Positions 1 through 12,549 of a DNA stretch of 64,000 bases are shown one piece after another (within the stretch, counting starts at the first letter, position 1; every line of letters begins with the position of its first letter). Under the pieces are notes generated by a model. That model was given only the letters and a program-made list of their open reading frames with translations, was not told the DNA's origin and searched no databases. The stretch is from positions 20,889,237 through 20,953,236 of the forward strand of contig JARWKL010000009.1 of NCBI GenBank assembly GCA_029961685.1, written 5' to 3'. Position numbers and translations under genes: made by a program. Source of the stretch: Aristolochia californica (lineage: Eukaryota; Streptophyta; Magnoliopsida; Piperales; Aristolochiaceae).

Positions 1-215
1 TCTAAAATTTTCATTTCGTTGTCATCTATTCTCTTTTTTGTCTACGAGATGAAGGGAAAAGTGAAAACTCATGTTTTGATTCAAGAAAAAAGTATACATC
101 TAAAATGGAAATGTACAACACACAAATTTAAAGAGAGATATTTCCAAAAAGTGTCTGTAATTTTTAGGGATTGTAAACTCTTTTTAATTTTTATATATCA
201 GTTTTTGCAATCGTC

Positions 216-236
216 GGGAAAAGGGGGAGGTGGGGG
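216..236 (+). other. Conserved G-rich island in the monomer (first copy)
   Basis: The first clear copy of a short island, GGGAAAAGGGGGAGG plus a following G5 run. It is kept in most monomers about 443 bp downstream of the BamHI landmark. It is the only strongly G-rich stretch in an AT-rich unit and lies on the + strand except in the inverted block, where it appears as C runs. It has three G-runs of three or more plus a GG, so it falls just short of the simplest four-run quadruplex pattern. A function is not shown by the sequence. Confidence 0.7.
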
Positions 237-1124
237 AATTTTAACTGAGTGTTGAATCCCAACCCATAAGTCATTCCTTAAAAAAATATATCCCGTTACA
301 CATGATAAATCACTTTACAATCATCAATGATCGTTAGCTCAACTTTTTGTAAATGAGCAAAATAATGGCTTGTTTGACTCGGGTAAATATCCCACCGCAC
401 GTTCACTTGAGAATTTAATGAACGGTTTTTATTCTCTTTAAAAGGTAGGGATCCATAGGTCATTTGCATCTTTAACATGTTTCATGCATGCATATCAATT
501 TTTTGAAGCATGTGTAGAAGAATCTCTTTCATATCAAATTCCAAGCTATTGGGGGTTTGAACTAGTGGAATTTCCCAATCTTGGATAAGAAAACTTTTGT
601 GTTCATTTGAGGTGTGTGAATTAATTTTATTTACTTACATGTGCTATTGCTTTAAATTTTTTCCATACACAAACTCTAAACTTTTCATTTCCTTGTCAAC
701 TATGCTCTTTTTTGTCTACGAGATGAAGGGAAAAGTGAAAACTCTAGTTTTGATTCAAGAAAAAAGTATACATCTGAAATGGAAATGCACAATGCACAAC
801 TTTAGAGTGAGATGTTTCCAAAAAGTGTCTGTAATTTTGAGGGATTGTAAACTCTTTTTAATTTTTATATATCATGTTTTGCAATCGTTAGGAAAAGGGG
901 GAGGTGGGGGAATTTTAATTGAGTGTTGAATCCCAACCCATAAGTCATTCCTTAAAAAAATACAGCCCGTTATGCATGATAAATAACTTTACAATCATCA
1001 ATGATCGTTAGGTCAGCTTTTTGTAAATGGGCAAAATAATTGCTTGTTTGACTCTTGTAAATATCCCACCGCACGTTCACTTGAGAATTTAAAGAGCGGT
1101 TTCTTATTCTCATTAAAAGGTTTG

Positions 1125-2476
1125 GATCCATAGGTCATTTGCATCTTTAACATGTTTCAAGCAGGCATATCCATTTTTTAAAACATGTGTAGAAAAATCT
1201 CTTTCTTATCAAATTCCAAGCTATTGGGGTTGTTGAACTAGTGGAATTTTGCAAACTTGGATAACTAAACTTTTGTGTTCATTTGTGGTGTGTGAATTAA
1301 TTTTCTTTACTGACATTTGTTATTGCTTTAAATTTTTTCCATACACAAACTCTAAAATTTTCATTTTGTTGTCATCTATTCTCTTTTTTGTCTACGAGAT
1401 GAAGGGAAAAGTGAAAATTCATGTTTTGATTCAAGAAAAAAGTATACATCTAAAATGAAAATCCACAATGCATAAATTAAGAGAGAGATATTTCCAAAAA
1501 AAATCTGTAATTTTTAGGGATTTAAAACTCTTTTTAGTTTTTATATATCAGGTTTTGCAATCGTCGGGAAAAGGGGGAAGCGAGGGAATTTTAACTGAGT
1601 GTTGAATCCCTACCCATAAGTCATTCATTACAAAAATATAGCCATTTACACATGATAAATCTCTTTACAATCATCAATGATCGTTAGGTCAGCTTTTTGT
1701 AATTGGGCAAAATAATGGCTTGTTTGACTCTGGTAAATATCCCACTGCATGTTCACTTGAGAATTTTATGAGCGGTTTCTTATTCTCTTTAAAATGTTTG
1801 GATCCATAGGTCATTTGCATATTTAACATGTTTCAAGCATGCATATCCATTTTTTAAAGCATGTGTAGAAAAATCTCTTTCTTATCAAATTCCAAGCTAT
1901 TGGGCTTGTTGAACTAGTGGAATTTCCCAAACTTGGATAAAAAAACTTTTGTGTTCATTTGTGGTGTGTGAATTAATTTTATTTAATTACATTTGTTATT
2001 ATTTAAATTTTTTTCCCGACATAAACTCTAAAATTTTCTTTTCGTTGTCATTTATTCTCTTTTTTGTCTATAAGATTATGGGAAAAGTGAAAACTCAAAT
2101 TTTGATTCAAGAAAAAAGTATACATCTAAAATGGTAATGCACAATGCACAAATTTATAGAGAGATATTTCCGAAAAGTTTCTATAATTTTAAGGGATTGT
2201 AAACTCTTTTTAATTTTTATATATCCGGTTTTGCTATAGTCAGGAAAAGGCGGAGGTAGGGGAATTTTAATTAAGTGTTGAATCCCAACCCATAAGTCAT
2301 TCCTTACAAAAATATAGTCCGTTACGTATGATAAATCACTTTACAATCATCAATGGTCGTTAGGTCAGCTTTATGTAAATGGACAAAATAATGGCTTGTT
2401 TGACTCTGGTAAATATCCCACCTCACGTTCACTTGAGAATTTAAAGAGCGGTTTCTTATTCTTTTTAAAAGGTTTG
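1125..2476 (+). repeat. Higher-order dimer, copy 1 (~1,352 bp)
   Basis: Two consecutive monomers are repeated almost exactly in the next 1.36 kb. Shared private variants include CAAGCAGGCATATCC at about 1,161 and 2,513, GGAATTTTGCAAACTTGG, TTTCCCGACATAAACTC and TAAGATTATGGG. By eye I count about eight substitutions and two small indels against copy 2, that is about 99% identity, while neighbouring monomers differ much more. The limits are approximate, because similarity also spills slightly upstream to about 1,070. Confidence 0.88.
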
Positions 2477-3837
2477 GATCCATAGGTCATTTGCATCTTT
2501 AACATGTTTCAAGCAGGCATATCCATTTTTTAAAACATGTGTAGAAAAATCTCTTTCTTATCAAATTCCAAGCTATTGGGGTTGTTGAACTAGTGGAATT
2601 TTGCAAACTTGGATAACTAAACTTTTGTGTTCATTTGTGGTGTGTGAATTAATTTTCTTTACCGACATTTGTTATTGCTTTAAATTTTTTCCATACACAA
2701 ACTCTAAAATTTTCATTTCGTTGTCATCTATTCTCTTTTTTGTCTACGAGATGAAGGGAAAAGTGAAAATTCATGTTTTGATTCAAGAAAAAAGTATACA
2801 AAAGTATACATCTAAAATGAAAATCCACAATGCATAAATTAAGAGAGAGATATTTCCAAAAAAATCTGTAATTTTTAGGGATTTAAAACTCTTTTTAGTT
2901 TTTATATATCAGGTTTTGCAATCGTCGGGAAAAGGGGGAAGCGAGGGAATTTTAACTGAGTGTTGAATCCCTACCCATAAGTCATTCATTACAAAAATAT
3001 AGCCATTTACACATGATAAATCTCTTTACAATCATCAATGATCGTTAGGTCAGCTTTTTGTATTTGGGCAAAATAATGGCTTGTTTGACTCTGGTAAATA
3101 TCCCACTGCACGTTCACTTGAGAATTTTATGAGCGGTTTCTTATTCTCTTTAAAATGTTTGGATCCATAGGTCATTTGCATATTTAACATGTTTCAAGCA
3201 TGCATATCCATTTTTTAAAGCATGTGTAGAAAAATCTCTTTCTTATCAAATTCCAAGCTATTGGGCTTGTTGAACTAGTGGAATTTCCCAAACTTGGATA
3301 AAAAAACTTTTGTGTTCATTTGTGGTGTGTGAATTAATTTTATTTAATTACATTTGTTATTATTTAAATTTTTTTCCCGACATAAACTCTAAAATTTTCT
3401 TTTCGTTGTCATTTATTCTCTTTTTTGTCTATAAGATTATGGGAAAAGTGAAAACTCAAGTTTTGATTCAAGAAAAAAGTATACATCTAAAATGGTAATG
3501 CACAATGCACAAATTTATAGAGAGATATTTCCGAAAAGTTTCTATAATTTTAAGGGATTGTAAACTCTTTTTAATTTTTATATATCAGGTTTTGCTATAG
3601 TCAGGAAAAGGCGGAGGTAGGGGAATTTTAATTAAGTGTTGAATCCCAACCCATAAGTCATTCCTTACAAAAATATAGTCCGTTACGTATGATAAATCAC
3701 TTTACAATCATCAATGATCGTTAGGTCAGCTTTATGTAAATGGACAAAATAATGGCTTGTTTGACTCTGGTAAATATCCCACCGCACGTTCACTTGAGAA
3801 TTTAAAGAGCGGTTTCTTATTCTTTTTAAAAGGTTTG
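2477..3837 (+). repeat. Higher-order dimer, copy 2 (~1,361 bp)
   Basis: This is the second copy of the two-monomer unit starting near 1,125. The offset is 1,352 bp before position 2,790 and 1,361 bp after it. The change comes from a 10-bp tandem duplication plus loss of one A in a homopolymer near 2,862. The near identity indicates recent unequal exchange or segmental duplication. Confidence 0.88.
2791..2810 (+). repeat. 10-bp tandem duplication inside a monomer
   Basis: AAAGTATACA occurs twice in direct succession (2,791-2,800 and 2,801-2,810) where other monomers have it once. The sister dimer copy at about 1,440 has a single copy, so the duplication arose after the dimer was copied, most simply by replication slippage. 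Confidence 0.95.
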
Positions 3838-4513
3838 GATCCAAAGGTCATTTGCATCTTTAACTTGTTTCAAGCATGCATATCCATTTTTTAAAGCATC
3901 TGTAGAAAAATCTCTTTCTTTGCAAATTCCAAGCTAATGGGGTTGTTAAACTTGTGGAATTTCCCAAACTTATACAACAAAACTTTTGTGTTCATTTGTG
4001 GTGTGTGAAAAAATTTTATTTTCTTACATTTTTTATTGCTTTAAATTTTTTCCATACTCAAACTCTAAAATTTTCATTTCGTTGTCATCTATTCTCTTTT
4101 TTGTCTACGAGATGAAGGGACAAGTGAAAATTCAAGTTTTTATTCAAGAAAAAAGTATACATCTAAAATGAAAATGCACAATGCACAAATTTAGACTGAG
4201 AAATATCTAAAAAAAAATTGTAATTTTTAGGGATTTTTAACTCTTTTTAGTTTTTATTTGTCAGGTTTTGCAATCGTCGGGAAAAGAGGAACGCATGGGA
4301 ATTTTAACTGAGTGTTGAATCCCAATCCATAAGTCATTCCTTAAAAAAATATAGACCGTTATGCATGATAAATCACGTTGCAATCATCAATGATCGTTAG
4401 GTCAGCTTTTTGTAAATAGGCAAAATAATGGCTTGTTTGACTCGGGTAAATATCCCACAGCACGTTCACTTGAAAATTTAATAAATGGTTTCTTATTCTC
4501 TTTAAAAGGTTTG

Positions 4514-5019
4514 GATCCATAGGTAATTTGCATCTTCAACATGTTTCATACATGCGTATCCATTTTTTAAAGCATGTGTCAAAAAATCTCTGTCTTATCA
4601 AATTCCAAGCTACTGGGGTTATTGAACTAGGAGAATTTCCCAAACTTGGATAACAAAACTTTTGTGTTCATTTTTGGTGTGTGAATAAATTTTCTTTACT
4701 TACTTTTGATATTTCCAAATAGTGTCTGTAATTTTTAGGGATTGCAAACTCTTTTTAGTTTTTATATATCAGGTTTTGCAATCGTCGGGAAGAGGGGGAG
4801 GCGGGGGAATTTTAACTGAGTGTTGAATTCCAGGCCATCAGTCATTCCTTAAAAAAAATAGCCCGTTACGCATGATAAATCACTTTATAATCATCAATGA
4901 TCGTTAGGTCAGCTTTTTGTAAATGGGCAAGATGATGGCTTGTTTGACTCGGGTAAATACCCATCACATGTTCACATGAGAATTTAATGAGCGGTTTATT
5001 ATTCTCTTTAAAAGGTTTG
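4514..5019 (+). repeat. Truncated monomer with ~170-bp internal deletion
   Basis: Landmark spacing is 506 instead of 676 bp. The sequence runs from TTTCTTTACTTAC straight to TTTTGATATTTCC at about 4,704-4,709. The segment that normally carries the TTTCCATACACAAACTC, GTCTACGAG and AAAGTATACATC landmarks is missing. The remaining parts on both sides are in normal order. Confidence 0.92.
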
Positions 5020-7029
5020 GATCCGTGGGTCATTTGCATCTTTAATATGTTTCAAGGATGCATATCCATTTTTTGAAGCATGTGCAGAAAAATCTCTTTC
5101 TTATCAAATTTCAAGCTATTGGGGTTGTTGAACTAGTCGAATTTCCCAAACATGGATAACAAAACATTTGTGTTCATTTGTGGTGTGTGAATAAATTTTC
5201 TTTACTTACATTTGTTATTGCTTTAAATTTTTTCCATACACAAACTCTAAAATTTTCTCTTCATCGTCATCTATTCACTTTTTTGTTTACGAGATGAAGG
5301 GAAAAGTGAAAACTCAAGTTTTGATTTAAGAAAAAAGTATACATCTAAAATGGAAATGCACAATGCACAAATTTAGAGAAAGATATTTCCAAAAAATGTC
5401 GGTAATTTTTAGGGATTGTAAATTTTTTTTAGTTTTTATATATCAGCTTTTGCAATCGTCGGGTAAAGTGGGAGCCGGGGCGATTTTAACTTAGTGTAGA
5501 ATCCCAACCCATAAGTCATTCCTTACAAAAATATAGCCCGTTATGTATGATAAATTACTTTACAATCATCAATGATCGTTAGGTCAGCTTTTTATAAATG
5601 GGCAAAATATTGGCTTGTTTGACTCGGGTAAATATCCCACCGCACGTTCACTTGAGAATTTAATGAGCGGTTGGTAATTCTCTTTAAAACGTTTGGATCC
5701 GTTGTCATTTGCATCTTTAACATGTTTCAAGCATGCATATCCATTTTTTAAACCATGTGTATAAAAATCTCTTTGTTATCAAATTCCAAACTATTGGGGT
5801 TGTTGAACTAGTGGTATTTCCCAAACTTGGATAACAAAAGTTTTGTGTTCATTTGTGGTGTGTCAATAAATTTTCTGTACTAATTTTTGCGATCGCTTTA
5901 AATTTTTTCGTTACACAAACTCTTAAATTTTCATTTCATTGTCACCTTTTGTCGTTTTTGTCAACGAGATGATGGGAAAACTGAAAACTCAAGTTTTGAT
6001 TTAAGAAAAAAGTATACATCTAAAATAGAAATGCATAATGGAAAATTTTAGAGAGAGACATTTCCAAAATGTGTATGTAAATTTTAGGGAGTGTAAACGC
6101 TTTTTAGTTTTTATATATCAGGTTTTGCAATCGTCGGGAAAAGTGGGAGGCGGGGAAATTTTAACTGAGTGTTGAATCCCAACCCATAAGTTATTCCCTA
6201 CAAAAATATAACCCGTTACGCATGATAAGTCACTTTCCAATCATCAATGATCGTTAGGTCAGCTTTTTCTAAATGGGCAAAATAATGGCTTGTATGACTC
6301 AGGTAAATATCCCACCACACGTTCACTTGAGAATTTAATGAGTGGTTTGTTATTATCTTTAAAAGGTTTGGATCCATAGGTCATTTGCATCTTTGACATG
6401 TTTCAAGCATGCATATGCATTTTTTAAACAATGTGTAGAAAAATCTCAAATTCCAAGCTATTGGGGTTGTTGAACGAGTGAAATTTCCCAAACTTGGATA
6501 AGAAAACTTTTGTGTTCATTTGTGGTGTGTGAATAAATTTTCTTTACTTACATTTTTATTGCTTTAAATTTTTTCCATACACAAACTCTAAAATTTTCAT
6601 TTCGTTGTCATCTATTCACTTTTTTGTCTACGAGATGAAGGGAAAAGTGAAAACTCATGTGTTGATTTAAGAAAAAAGTATATTTCTAAAAAGGAAATGC
6701 ACAATGCCCAAATTTATAGAAAGATATTTCCAAAAAGTTTCTATAATTTTTAGGGATTGTAAACTCTTTTTAGTTTTTATATATCAGGTTTTGCGATCGT
6801 CGGGAAAAGGGGGAGGCGTGGGAGTTTTAACTGAGTGTAGAATCCCAACCCATAAGTCATTCCTTATACAAATATAGCCCGTTACGCATGACAAATCAAT
6901 TTACAATCATCAATGATCATTGGGTCAGCTTTTTCTAAATGGGCAAAATAATGGCTTGTTTGACTCGGGTAAATATCCCACCGCACGTTAATTTGAGAAT
7001 TTAATGATTGTTTCTTATTTTCTTTAAAA

Positions 7030-7575
7030 GGTTTGGATAACAAAACTTTTATGTACATTTGTGGTGTGTGAATAAATTTTCTTTACTTACATTTGTTATT
7101 GCTTTAAATTTTTTCCATACACAAACTCTAAAATTTTCATTTCGTTGTCATCTATTCTCTTCTTGGTCTACGAGATGAAGGGAAAAGTGAAAACTCAAGT
7201 TTTTATTTAAGAAAAAAGTATACATCTAAAATGGAAATGCACAATGCTCAAATTTTAAGAGAGATATTTCCAAAAACTGTCTGTAATTTTTAGGGATTGT
7301 AAACTCTTTTTAGTTTTTATATATCAGGTTTTGCAATCATCACGAAAAGGGGGAGGCATGGGAATTTTAACTGAGTGTAGAATCCCCAACCATAAGTGAT
7401 TCCTTAAAAAAATATAGCCGTTACACATGATAAATCTCTTTACAATCACCAATGATAGTTAGGTCAGCTTTTTTTTAAATGGGCAAAATAATGGTTTGTT
7501 TGACTCGGATAAATATCCCACCACACGTTCACTTGAGAATTTAATGAGCAGTTTTTAGTCTCTTTAAATGATTTG
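7030..7575 (+). repeat. Truncated monomer with 135-bp deletion at a TTGGAT microhomology
   Basis: At 7,033-7,038 the GGTTTGGATCC landmark changes directly into the CTTGGATAACAAAAC landmark that normally lies 135 bp downstream. Both sites contain TTGGAT, so the deletion endpoints share 6 bp. Landmark spacing falls to 540 bp. Confidence 0.93.
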
Positions 7576-9499
7576 GATCCATAGGTCATTTGCATCTATA
7601 ACATGTTTCAAGCATGCATATCTAGTTTTAAAAGCATGTGTAGAAAAATCTCTTTCTTATCAAATTCCAAGCTATTGGGGTTGTTGAACTAGTGGAATTT
7701 CCCAAACTTGGATAACAAAAATTTTCTGTTCATTTGTGGTGTGTGAATAAATTTTTTTTTACTTACATTAGTTTTTGCTTTAAATTTTTCCATACACAAT
7801 CTCTAATATTTTCATTTCATTGTCATTTATTCTCTTTTTTGTCTACGAGATGAAGGGAAATGTGAAAACTCACGTTTTGATTTATGAAAAAAGTATACAT
7901 CTATAATGGAAATGCACAATGCAAAAATTTGGAGAGATATTTCCAAACAGTTTCTATAATTTTTAGGAATTGCAAACTCTTTTTAGTTTTTATATATCAG
8001 GTTTTGCAATCTTCGGGAAAAAGGGGAGGCGGGGGAATTTTAACTGAGTGTTGTATCCCAGCCCATAAGTCATTCGTTAAAAAAACATAGCCCGTTACGC
8101 ATGATAAATCACTTTAAAATCATCAATGATCGTTAGGTCAGCTTTTTGTAAATGGGCAAGATGATGGCTTGTTTGACTCGGGTAAATACCCATCACATGT
8201 TCACTTGAGAATTTAATGAGCGGTTTGTTATTCTCTTTAAAAGGTTTTGATCCATGGGTCATTTGCATCTTTAACATGTTTCAAGCATGCATATTCATTT
8301 TTTAAAGCATGTGTAAAAAAATCTCTTTCTTATCAACTTCCAAGCTATTGGGGTTGTTGAACTAGTGAAATTTCCCATACATGGATAACAAAACTTTTTT
8401 GTTCATTTGTGGTGTGTGAATAAATTTTCTTTACTTACATTTGTTATTGCTTTAAATTTTTTCCATACATAAACTCTAAAATTTTCTTTTCATCGTCATC
8501 TATTCACTTTTTTGTCTATGAGATGAAGGGAAAAGTGAAAATTCAAGTTTAGATTTAAGAAGAAAGTATACTTCTAAAATCGAAATGCAGAATGCACAAA
8601 TTTAGAGAGTTATATTTCCAAAAAGTTTCAGTAATTTTTAGGGATTTTAAACTCTTTTTAGTTTTAATATATGAGCTTTTACAATTGTCGGGAAAAGGGG
8701 GAGGCGGGGGAATTTTAACTGAGTGTTATATCCCAACCCATAAGTCATTCCTTACAAAAATATAGCCCGTTACGCATGATAAATCACTTTAAAATCATCA
8801 ATGATCGTTAGGTCAGCTTTTTGTAACTAGGCAAAATAATGGCTTGTGTGACTCGGGTAAATATCCCACCGCACGTTGACTTGAGAATTTAATGAGCGGT
8901 GTGTTATTCTCTTTAAAAGGTTCGAATGCATAGGTCATTTGCATCTTTAACATGTTTCAAGCATGGATACCCATTTTGTAAACCATGTGTAGAAAAATCT
9001 CTTTCTTTCAAATTCCAAGCTATTGCGGTAGTTAAACTAGTGGAATTTCCCAAACATGGATAACAAAACTTTTGTGTTCATTTGTGTTGTGTGAATAAAT
9101 TTTCTTTACTTACATTTGTTATTGATTTAAATTTTTTCCAAACAGAAACTCTAAAATTTTCATTTCATTATCATCTATTCACTTTTTGGTCTACGAGATG
9201 AAGGGAAAAGTGAAAACTCTAGTTTTGATTTAAGAAAAAGTATACTTCTAAAATGGAAATGCACAGTGCACAAATTTAAAGAGAGATATTTCCAAAAAGT
9301 TTCTGTAATTTTTAGGGATTGTAAACTCATTTTAGTTTTTATATATCAAGTTTTGCAATCGTCGGGAATAGGGGGAGGTGGGAGAATTTTAACTGAGTGT
9401 TGAATCCCAACCCATAAGTTATTCCTTACAAAAATATATATGTCGTTACACATGATAAATCACTTTAAAATCACCAATGATCGTTAGGTCAACTTTTTG

Positions 9500-10900
9500 T
9501 AAATGGGCAAAATAATGGCTTATTTGACTTAGGTAAATATTCCACTGCACGTTTACTTGAGAATTTAATGAGCAGTTTGTTATTCTCTTTAGAAGGTTTG
9601 GATCCATAGGTCATTTGAATCTTTAACATGTTTCAAGCATGCATATCCAGTTTTTAAAGCATGTGTAGAAAAATCCCTTTCTTATCAAATCCCAAGCTAT
9701 TAGGGTTGTTGAACAAGTGGAATTTCCCAAACTTGGATAACAAAACTTTTGTGTTCATTTGTGGTGTGTGAATAAATATTCTTTACTAACATTTGTTATT
9801 GCTTTAAATTTTTTCCATACACAAACGCTAATATTTTCATTTCGTTGTCATCTATTCTCTTTTTGTCTAAGAGAAGAAGGGAAAAGTGAAAACTCAAGTT
9901 TTGATTTTAGAAAAAAGTATACATCTAAATCTGAAATGGACAATGCACAAAATTTGAGAGTGATATTTCCAAAAAGTGTTTGTATTTTTTAGGGATGCTA
10001 AAGTCTTTTTAGTTTTTATATATCAAGTTATGCAATCGTCGAAAAAAGGGAAAGGCAGGAGAATTTTAGCTGAGTGTTGAATTTCGACCCATAAGACATT
10101 CCTTACAAAAATATTACCCGTTACACATGATAAATCACTTTACAATCATCAATGATCGTTAGGTCAGCTTTTTAAATGGGCAAAATAATGGCTCATTTGA
10201 CTTGGGTAAATATCCCACCGCACGTTCACTTGAGAATTTAAAGTGGTTTGTTATTCTTTTTCAAAGGTTTGGATCCATAGGTCATTTGCATGTTTAATAT
10301 GTTTCAATCATGCATATCCATTTTTTAAAGCATGTGTAGAAAAATGTCTTTCTTATCAAATTCCAAGCTATTGGGGTTGTTCAACTAGTGGAAGTTCCCA
10401 AACTTGGATAAAAAAATTTTTTTGGTTCTTTTGTGGTGTGTGAATTAATTTTCTTTACTTACATTGGTTATTACTTTAATTTTTTTCCATACACAAACAC
10501 TAAAATTTTCATTTCATTGTCATCTATTCTATTTGTTACTACAAGATGAAGGAAAAAGTGAAAACTCAAGTTTTAATTGAAGAAAAAAATATACTTTTAA
10601 AAGGGAAATGCACAATGCATAAATTTAGAGAGAGATATTTCCAAAAAGTGTCTGTTATTTTTAGGGATTGTAAACTCTTTTTGTTTTTATATATCATGTT
10701 TTGCAATCGGCGGGAAAAGGGGAAGGCGGGAGAATTTTAAATGAGTGTAGAATCCCAACCCATAAGTAATTCCTTACAAAAATAAAGCCCGTTAATCATG
10801 ATAAATCACATTACAATCATCAATGATCGTTAGGTCAGCTTTTTGTAAATGGGCAAAATAATGGCTTGTTTGACTCGGGTAAATATCCCACCGCACGTTC
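9500..10900 (+). repeat. Two-monomer segment related to 23.3-24.7 kb
   Basis: This stretch shares several otherwise uncommon variants with 23.3-24.7 kb at an offset of about 13.81 kb: ATATTCCACTG, AGAAAAATCCCTTTC, CGCTAATATTTTC, TTTAAAGTGGTTTG, TTTCAATCATGC, and the TGTAGAATCCC...AAGTAATT pair. The shared order suggests a duplicated multi-monomer block, now diverged. Confidence 0.7.
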
Positions 10901-12549
10901 ACTTGAGAATTTAATGAGCGGTTTGTTATTCTCTTTAAAAGGTTTTGATCCCTAGGTCATTTTCATCTTTAACATGTTTCAAACATGCATATCCATTTTT
11001 TAAACCATGTGTAGAAAAATCTCTTTATTATCGAATTCCAAGCTATTGGGGTTGTTGAACTAGTGGAATTTCCCAAACTTGGATCACAAAAATTTTGTGT
11101 TCATTTGTGTTGTGTGAATATATTTTCATTACTTACATTTGTTATTGCTTTAAATTTTTCAATACACAAACTCTAAAATTTTCTTTTCGTTGTCATTTGT
11201 TCTCTTTTTTGTCTACGAGATGAAGGGAAAAGTGAAAACTCAAGTTTTGATTTAAGAAAAAAAGTATACATGTAAAATGGAAATGCACAATGCATAAATT
11301 TAGGGAGAGATATTTCCAAAAAGTGTCTGTAATTTTTAGGGATTGTAAACTCTTTTTAGTTTTTATATATCAGGTTTTGCAATCGTCGAGAAAAGTGGGA
11401 GGCGGGAGAATTTTAACTGAGCGTAGAATCACAACCCATAAGTAATTCCTTACAAAAATATAGCCAGTTACGCATCATAAATAACTTTACAATCATCAAT
11501 GTTCGTTAGGTCATTTTTTTTAAATGGGCAAAATCATGCCTTGTTTGACTCAGGTAAATATCCCACTGCACGTTCACTTGAGAATTTAATGAGTGGTTTG
11601 ATATTCTTTTCAAAAGGTTTTGATCCCAAGGTCATTTGCATCTTTAAAATGTTCCAAGCATGCATATCCATTTTTTAGACCATGTGTAGAAAAATCTCTT
11701 TCTTATCAAAATCCAAGCTATTGGGGTTATTGAACTAGTGGAATTTCCCAAACTTGGATAACAAAACTTTTGAGTTCATTTGTGGAGTGTGAATAAATTT
11801 TCTTTACTTACATTTGTTATTGCTTTAAATTTTTTCAATACACAAACACTAAAATTTTCATTTCGTTGTCATTTGTTCTCTTTTTTATTTACGAGATGAA
11901 GGGAAAAGTGTAAACTCTAGTTTTGATTTCAGAAAAAAGTATACATCTAAAATGAAAATGCACAATGCACAAATTTAGAGAGAGATACTTCCAAAAACTA
12001 TCTGTAATTTTTAGGGATTGTAAATTCTTTTTAGTTTTTATATATAAGGTTTTGCAATCGTCGGGAAAGGGGAGGCGGGGGATTTTAACTGAGGGTAGAA
12101 TCCCAACCCAAAAGTCATTCCTTACAAAAATATAGCCCGTTACGTATGATAAAATACTTTACAATCATCAATGATCGTTAGGTCAGCTTTTTATAAATGG
12201 GCTAAATATTGGCTTGTTTGACTCGGGTAAATATCCCACCGCACGTTCACTTGAGAAATTAATGAGCGGTTTGTAATTCTCTTTAAAACATTTGCATCCA
12301 TAGGTCATTTGCATCTTTAACGTGTTTCAAGCACGCATATCCATTTTTTAAACCATGTGTAGAAAAATCTCTTTCTTATCAAATTCCAAGCTATTGGGGT
12401 TGTTCAACTAGTGGAATTTCCCAAACTTGGATAACAAATCTTTTGTGTTCAATTGTGGTGTGTGAATAAATTTTTTCTACTAACATTTGTTATCACTTTA
12501 AATTTTTTCCATACACAAACTCTTAAATTTTCATTTCGTTGTCATGTAT

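Larger units (their letters stand above)
1..4703 (+). repeat. Subgroup A1: monomers sharing ATTCAAG and GAATTAAT variants
   Basis: The first seven monomers form a local group. They read ATTCAAGAAAA where nearly all other + monomers read ATTTAAGAAAA, and most read GTGTGAATTAATTTT instead of GTGTGAATAAATTTT. Several also read GACTCTGGTAAAT instead of GACTCGGGTAAAT. The T-to-C change removes a TAA in one frame, so the longest open frames in the window occur here, for example 110 codons at 597-929. I read that as a chance effect of one diagnostic substitution, not as a gene. The group ends at the deleted monomer near 4,704-4,709. Confidence 0.85.

Noticed and set aside
20..45. Possible CENP-B box at TTTCGTTGTCATC
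   Set aside because: Only the first bases (TTCGTTG) resemble the vertebrate CENP-B box. The essential later A and CGGG positions do not match in any subfamily.
190..205. TATATAT and AATAAA strings as promoter or polyadenylation signals
   Set aside because: They are common by chance in AT-rich DNA, occur once or more in every monomer, and have no associated gene.
597..929. 110-codon open frame, the longest in the window
   Set aside because: It is the monomer read on the + strand in subgroup A1, where one substitution (TTTAAG to TTCAAG) removes a stop. The same frame is closed in nearly all other monomers and the peptide is low in complexity (Lys, Phe and Gly runs).
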